In this document: one piece after another, positions 62,851 to 64,000 of the stretch | How positions within the stretch are numbered: position 1 is the first letter of the stretch | Layout: each line of letters starts with the position of its first letter | Assembly: GCA_025464625.1 (NCBI GenBank) | Contig: JAOAUZ010000002.1 | Location: 1-64,000 of the forward strand | Direction: 5' to 3' | DNA length: 64,000 nt | Source: Rickettsiales bacterium | Lineage (GTDB): Bacteria > Pseudomonadota > Alphaproteobacteria > Rickettsiales > SXRF01 | Position numbers and translations under genes: made by a program | The notes under the pieces: generated by a model | Databases searched by the model: none | Told to the model about the DNA's origin: nothing | What the model saw: only the letters and a program-made list of their open reading frames with translations

Positions 62851-63411
62851 CTATTTAGTAAGCTGCAAAAGCTCTATTGTTGCACGACCATATTTTCGTT
62901 TATCAACAACCTCAAACATTTCTGGAATTTCAATTTCTTCTTTGCTGTCATGTTCAATCACCAGCAAAGCATCAGGAGCAAGCCACTCACCACCGTGCAA
63001 TGCCAGAAGCGTTGGTGGAATCAATTTCTCAAAATAAGGCGGGTCAATAAAAACCAGTGAATATGTTCTACGCGCGCGCCCAAGCTTGGCGGCGTTCATC
63101 TGCAAAAATTCTGCGTTTTCCAATTCATTCATTCTCTCAGCATTATGGCGTGCGCTGGCAATTGCCTCTCTCGAGCTATCAACAAAAGTAATGCTGGCAG
63201 CACCGCGTGACAAGGCCTCCAAACCAAACGCACCTGTGCCACAGAACACATCCAAAACATTTTTACCAACAAAACTATCACCATATTTTCCGTGACTCAA
63301 AATATTAAAAATCGCTTCGCGGGCAAATTCTGATGTTGGTCGAATCGCACCATTAGAATCTTTGAGTAAGTCAATTCGTCTGCCTTTATGTTTTCCAGCA
63401 ATAATTCTCAT
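62851..63411 (-). CDS. rsmD: 16S rRNA (guanine966-N2)-methyltransferase
   Basis: The 186-residue enzyme matches RsmD: RIIAGKHKGRRI at the N-terminus, RPTSEFAREAIFNIL, the SAM motif VLDVFCGTGAFGLEALSRGA and the catalytic LVFIDPPY. It methylates G966 of 16S rRNA before 30S assembly is complete. It follows the rluB-type gene at a distance of 164 bp that contains a long imperfect inverted repeat. Confidence 0.96.
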   Translation of the reverse strand: MRIIAGKHKGRRIDLLKDSNGAIRPTSEFAREAIFNILSHGKYGDSFVGKNVLDVFCGTGAFGLEALSRGAASITFVDSSREAIASARHNAERMNELENAEFLQMNAAKLGRARRTYSLVFIDPPYFEKLIPPTLLALHGGEWLAPDALLVIEHDSKEEIEIPEMFEVVDKRKYGRATIELLQLTK

Positions 63412-63484
63412 TTTATTACTTCCAATAAGTTATACTCATTTGATTTAAGTTTTCTGTGAATTTATTATAGCAATAAAGCGCGAA

Positions 63485-63550
63485 GCAATGAAAGCCGAAA
63501 AACATGAGTGTACAAAAAGTACACGACATGTTTTGAGGAAGGTTCATTGC
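63485..63550. repeat. Nested inverted repeat between the rluB-type gene and rsmD
   Basis: Three nested pairs of arms are seen: GCAATGAA/TTCATTGC (63485-63492, 63543-63550), AAAACATG/CATGTTTT (63499-63506, 63527-63534) and GTGTAC/GTACAC (63508-63513, 63519-63524) around AAAAA. The whole could fold into one interrupted stem-loop. No T run follows on the minus strand, so processing or a mobile palindromic element is as likely as termination. Confidence 0.65.
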
Positions 63551-63575
63551 AAGTAGATTTGAAGCTAGAATAAAT

Positions 63576-64000
63576 TTAGTTTCCCACGAATGATTTCAGA
63601 ACTTTTCCTGTTACTTCCTTTACTTCACCTTTGGCAAGGCTGCCAAGCTGGAAAGGTCCATATGAAAGGCGGAGAAGACGGCTAACTGTGCAACCGAAAT
63701 GTTCAAATATTTTACGGATTTCGCGGTTCTTTCCTTCACGCAAACTCACTGTCAGCCAGCTATTATCACCTTTTTGGCTATCAAGCACCGCTTCAATGCT
63801 GCCATAATTTATACCATCTACTGTTACACCTTTTTTCATCCCATCTAACATCGAAGGAGTGATTCCCCCATAGGCTCGCACACGGTAGCGACGAATCCAA
63901 CCAGTGGAAGGAAGCTCTAATTTACGCGCCAGCGAACCATCATTGGTAAGTAACAGCAAACCTTCCGAATTGAGATCCAACCGCCCGATTGAAATAACGC
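63576..64000 (-). CDS. RsuA/RluB-family rRNA pseudouridine synthase, partial
   Basis: The frame enters at the right edge and ends with the stop at 63576, giving 140 C-terminal residues. VISIGRLDLNSEGLLLLTNDG contains the catalytic Asp (GRLDLNSEGLL) of the RsuA/RluB/E/F group. LSLREGKNREIRKIFEHFG (as VSLREGKNREIRKIF) and SRLLRLSYGPFQLGSL confirm it. RluB, modifying 23S rRNA near 2605, is the usual member next to rsmD in alphaproteobacteria, but the S4 domain is outside the window. In-frame TTG at 63980 is not the start. Confidence 0.93.
   Translation of the reverse strand, partial: VISIGRLDLNSEGLLLLTNDGSLARKLELPSTGWIRRYRVRAYGGITPSMLDGMKKGVTVDGINYGSIEAVLDSQKGDNSWLTVSLREGKNREIRKIFEHFGCTVSRLLRLSYGPFQLGSLAKGEVKEVTGKVLKSFVGN

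Overview
The window reads as a stretch of chromosome from an AT-rich, flagellated or at least chemotactic Gram-negative bacterium, most probably an alphaproteobacterium. The pointers are an HdaA-type DnaA-like protein next to a DUF2066 protein and a PerM/AI-2E permease beside purMN, a GlnD, a CheD-containing chemotaxis operon, an NtrC-like regulator without GAFTGA, and a low overall G+C. I cannot fix the order or genus. No rRNA, insertion sequence, CRISPR array or complete prophage is visible.

Region by region: 1-4003 is most of a giant Rhs/YD-repeat protein whose toxin tip lies beyond the left edge. 4355-10967 is a two-component module (hybrid kinase, two paralogous receiver proteins, an NtrC-like regulator, a truncated globin) bracketed by two ~310-bp direct repeats that each end in the 3' half of a tRNA-Tyr gene. 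11.0-20.1 kb holds a mix: a small unknown, a Sel1 protein, a lone pseudopilin, an ABC-F ATPase, RecJ, an O-methyltransferase, a LOG protein, an SDR and two small basic proteins. A tRNA-Thr follows, then a three-gene membrane/glycosyltransferase cluster. 23.7-26.8 kb is an arsenite-type ArsR regulator divergent from a PstS-like protein and a polyanion porin, with a near-consensus promoter overlapped by an inverted repeat. 26.9-30.8 kb is a hybrid kinase coupled to a response regulator with a PP2C output. After a tRNA-Ser come rho, glpX, an ALDH7 dehydrogenase, ilvE, pgeF, a midA-lgt pair, purMN, DUF2066-perM-hdaA, glnD, rsmI, a DAACS carrier and an EamA exporter.

The most unusual part is 51.1-53.83 kb. 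A 210-residue protein of unknown function is translationally coupled to a short phage MuF-type head-morphogenesis domain that carries a toxin-like C-terminus. A putative immunity gene follows, then a second, start-less toxin tip fused to a copy of the MuF linker with its own putative immunity gene, and finally a third remnant of the MuF C-terminal region that runs into the end of cheB. This looks like a polymorphic-toxin cassette array built on a phage capsid module but without any other phage gene nearby.

The right part (53.8-61.85 kb, minus strand) is one chemotaxis operon in the order STAS-cheY-cheA-cheW-MCP-cheR-cheD-cheB, headed by a perfect 12-bp inverted repeat just upstream of the first ribosome binding site. 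The window ends with an esterase, rsmD and the 3' part of an rluB-type pseudouridine synthase that runs off the right edge. Small genes below the usual length cut-off (57, 59 and 59 residues) were found by reading the sequence directly.
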